From CAYLHX01 sp964383675 (lineage in GTDB: Bacteria > Patescibacteriota > Gracilibacteria > UBA1369 > LOWO2-01-FULL-3): 53,092 bases of DNA. A program made the translations under genes and the position numbers. A model generated the notes under the pieces. The model ran no database searches. It was not told the DNA's origin and was given only the letters and a program-made list of their open reading frames with translations. Within the stretch, counting starts at the first letter, position 1; every line of letters starts with the position of its first letter. Positions 51,906 through 53,092 of the stretch are shown one piece after another. The stretch covers positions 1 to 53,092 of the forward strand of contig CAYLHX010000008.1 of assembly GCA_964383675.1 (NCBI GenBank), read 5' to 3'.

Positions 51906-53092
51906 ATGAAAAATTTGCTGCCAAAAATAAACAGCCTCTTAATCTACCTCAACCTCTTTTTCCTTCAGTCTTATCTAATCCGCTTCAACATAGCCAGCTA
52001 TCCCACAAATCTGCAGGAAGTTCTGATATTGGCAAACTTTATTACCTTCACAGGCCTAATAGTCAGCAAAAAACAATTTAAACAAACGCTCAAAAACATT
52101 TTAAACCATTGGCCGATTTTAGCCTTAAGCGGCCTCACCATTTTCTCACTGGTTACCAATCCCACCTTGAGTCAAATAGATGCCCTAAGACATCTCAAAT
52201 TCTTCCTTTTTGCCATCACCTTAACGTTTATAGTCCTGGAAACTTTTGCACAAGGTAAAGAAAGAGAAAAAGCAGTGCAAATGGCCGGATTCGGTGCCAT
52301 AGCCTTCGGCATCTTCTCACTTTTTTATAACCTTTTCGGCTACAACGTCTCTCACGACCTAAGGCTACTCGGGCCTCTCGACTCCGCGGTCTACCTGGCC
52401 TTCTACCTCACACCGTTCTTCCTCTACTTTGCAATTAAATTCCTTCATAATTCCAAACTCAACAACCTAAATCTCATCTATGCCCTAATTCTCGGCCTAT
52501 TAATTCTGGCGACCAAATCCATGGGAGCAATCGGTGGGAGCTTCTTCATCTTGATCCTCTTCCTGATAAAAAACTCACACATTCCGCAACTCAAAAAAAC
52601 CGCTACCAAAATTGCAATAACGGCGCTGTCCCTGCTGGTTGTCGGCACAATTTTCTACACCAAGGTGCTGCCCACCCTTCAAACCGAATACTCCAGCCTG
52701 GATGAGCGCGGTCAGATCTGGCAAACAGCTTTTCATCTGCTCAAAGATCCTAACAACCTCCTTTTCGGTCTCGGCCCAAGCCAGTTCGAGTACCACTATA
52801 TTGAAAATGTCGACGCCGTTTTGGGACACCAACCCTTAGATTACTACGTAATTCAACCTCACAACATCTTTCTGCTTTTCCACTTTCATTATGGCTTATT
52901 TGGCACGATTTTCCTGATCTTCCTAATCTATCACACTCTAAAGAAATTGCTACAAATGCCGCAAAACAGTAATCAAAACATTGAACAGATAAGCCTTTTC
53001 ATCCTCAGCTATTTTTTCCTACACGGGCTAATCGACACTCCTTTCTACAAAAACGACCTCCTCATAATCTTTATTTTATTCCTGGAGCTAGC
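51906..53092 (+). CDS. O-antigen ligase/polymerase-like membrane protein, 3' truncated by window edge
   Basis: The frame starts at ATG 51906 (MKNLLPKINSLL) and stays open to the window end, about 395 residues. It has at least eight hydrophobic helices. The characteristic loop RGQIWQTAFHLLKDPNNLLFGLGPSQFEYHY (about 265-295) followed by QPHNIFLLFHFHYGLFG (about 315-330) matches the Wzy_C/WaaL type of O-antigen ligases and polymerases. It would polymerise or transfer lipid-linked glycan outside the membrane, consistent with the WecA-like and GDP-mannose genes in the window. No C-terminus is available. Confidence 0.8.
   Translation, partial: MKNLLPKINSLLIYLNLFFLQSYLIRFNIASYPTNLQEVLILANFITFTGLIVSKKQFKQTLKNILNHWPILALSGLTIFSLVTNPTLSQIDALRHLKFFLFAITLTFIVLETFAQGKEREKAVQMAGFGAIAFGIFSLFYNLFGYNVSHDLRLLGPLDSAVYLAFYLTPFFLYFAIKFLHNSKLNNLNLIYALILGLLILATKSMGAIGGSFFILILFLIKNSHIPQLKKTATKIAITALSLLVVGTIFYTKVLPTLQTEYSSLDERGQIWQTAFHLLKDPNNLLFGLGPSQFEYHYIENVDAVLGHQPLDYYVIQPHNIFLLFHFHYGLFGTIFLIFLIYHTLKKLLQMPQNSNQNIEQISLFILSYFFLHGLIDTPFYKNDLLIIFILFLEL

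Overview
The window looks like chromosome of a Candidate Phyla Radiation (Patescibacteria) bacterium. The basis is recognition of gene style: a SecDF fusion, a Mur ligase with a short N-terminus, a VirB4-like ATPase outside any conjugation operon, prepilin peptidase, a monofunctional riboflavin kinase, and partial glycolysis. UGA is a genuine stop (ruvC and the RND pump both end in TGA), which argues against the UGA=Gly code of Gracilibacteria/Absconditabacteria. A Peregrinibacteria-like lineage is my guess only. Genes are densely packed. No rRNA, CRISPR array, insertion sequence or prophage was seen; there is one tRNA.

Layout. 1-7.8 kb: a 5'-truncated AAA/helical-repeat ATPase, an SLH-PDZ-S41 secreted protease and, convergent to it, a VirB4-like ATPase. 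7.8-8.9 kb: the only long non-genic stretch, holding a small GC-rich cassette (84-aa ORF, strong Shine-Dalgarno, GC-rich hairpins) that matches nothing around it. 8.9-16.8 kb: gyrA, a calcium-binding-repeat surface protein, rpmE, an unknown protein, tgt, ruvA and an Xaa-Pro peptidase. 16.9-25.3 kb: glmS, pyk, ruvC, a TPR protein, prepilin peptidase, gpmA (minus strand) and a GDP-mannose pair. 25.3-29.7 kb: an unusual SecDF carrying parvulin domains, tRNA-Arg(UCG) and two unknown genes. 29.8-34.5 kb: a lipoprotein membrane-fusion protein plus RND pump. 34.5-44.5 kb: an unknown 870-aa protein, priA, trpS, pyrG, a protein with tandem GspF-type N-terminal modules, lgt and a small membrane protein. 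44.5-51.9 kb, minus strand: greA-rpoD-dnaG, a WecA-type transferase, truB, murE and riboflavin kinase. The right edge cuts an O-antigen-ligase-like membrane protein.

Working together: glmS, GDP-mannose synthesis, the WecA-like transferase, murE and the polymerase/ligase point to peptidoglycan and surface polysaccharide. SecDF, Lgt, the SLH protease, the RND pump, VirB4 and prepilin peptidase serve the envelope and export. gyrA, ruvA/ruvC, priA and dnaG handle DNA; rpoD, greA, rpmE, trpS, tgt and truB handle expression.

Regulation: almost no gene has a Shine-Dalgarno sequence. Recurrent extended -10 motifs (TGCTAAAAT type) lie close to start codons, sometimes close enough to imply leaderless mRNA. 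Against this, the GC-rich cassette with its strong Shine-Dalgarno is the most anomalous item. The most unusual proteins are SecDF with two parvulin-like insertions and the tandem GspF-N protein.
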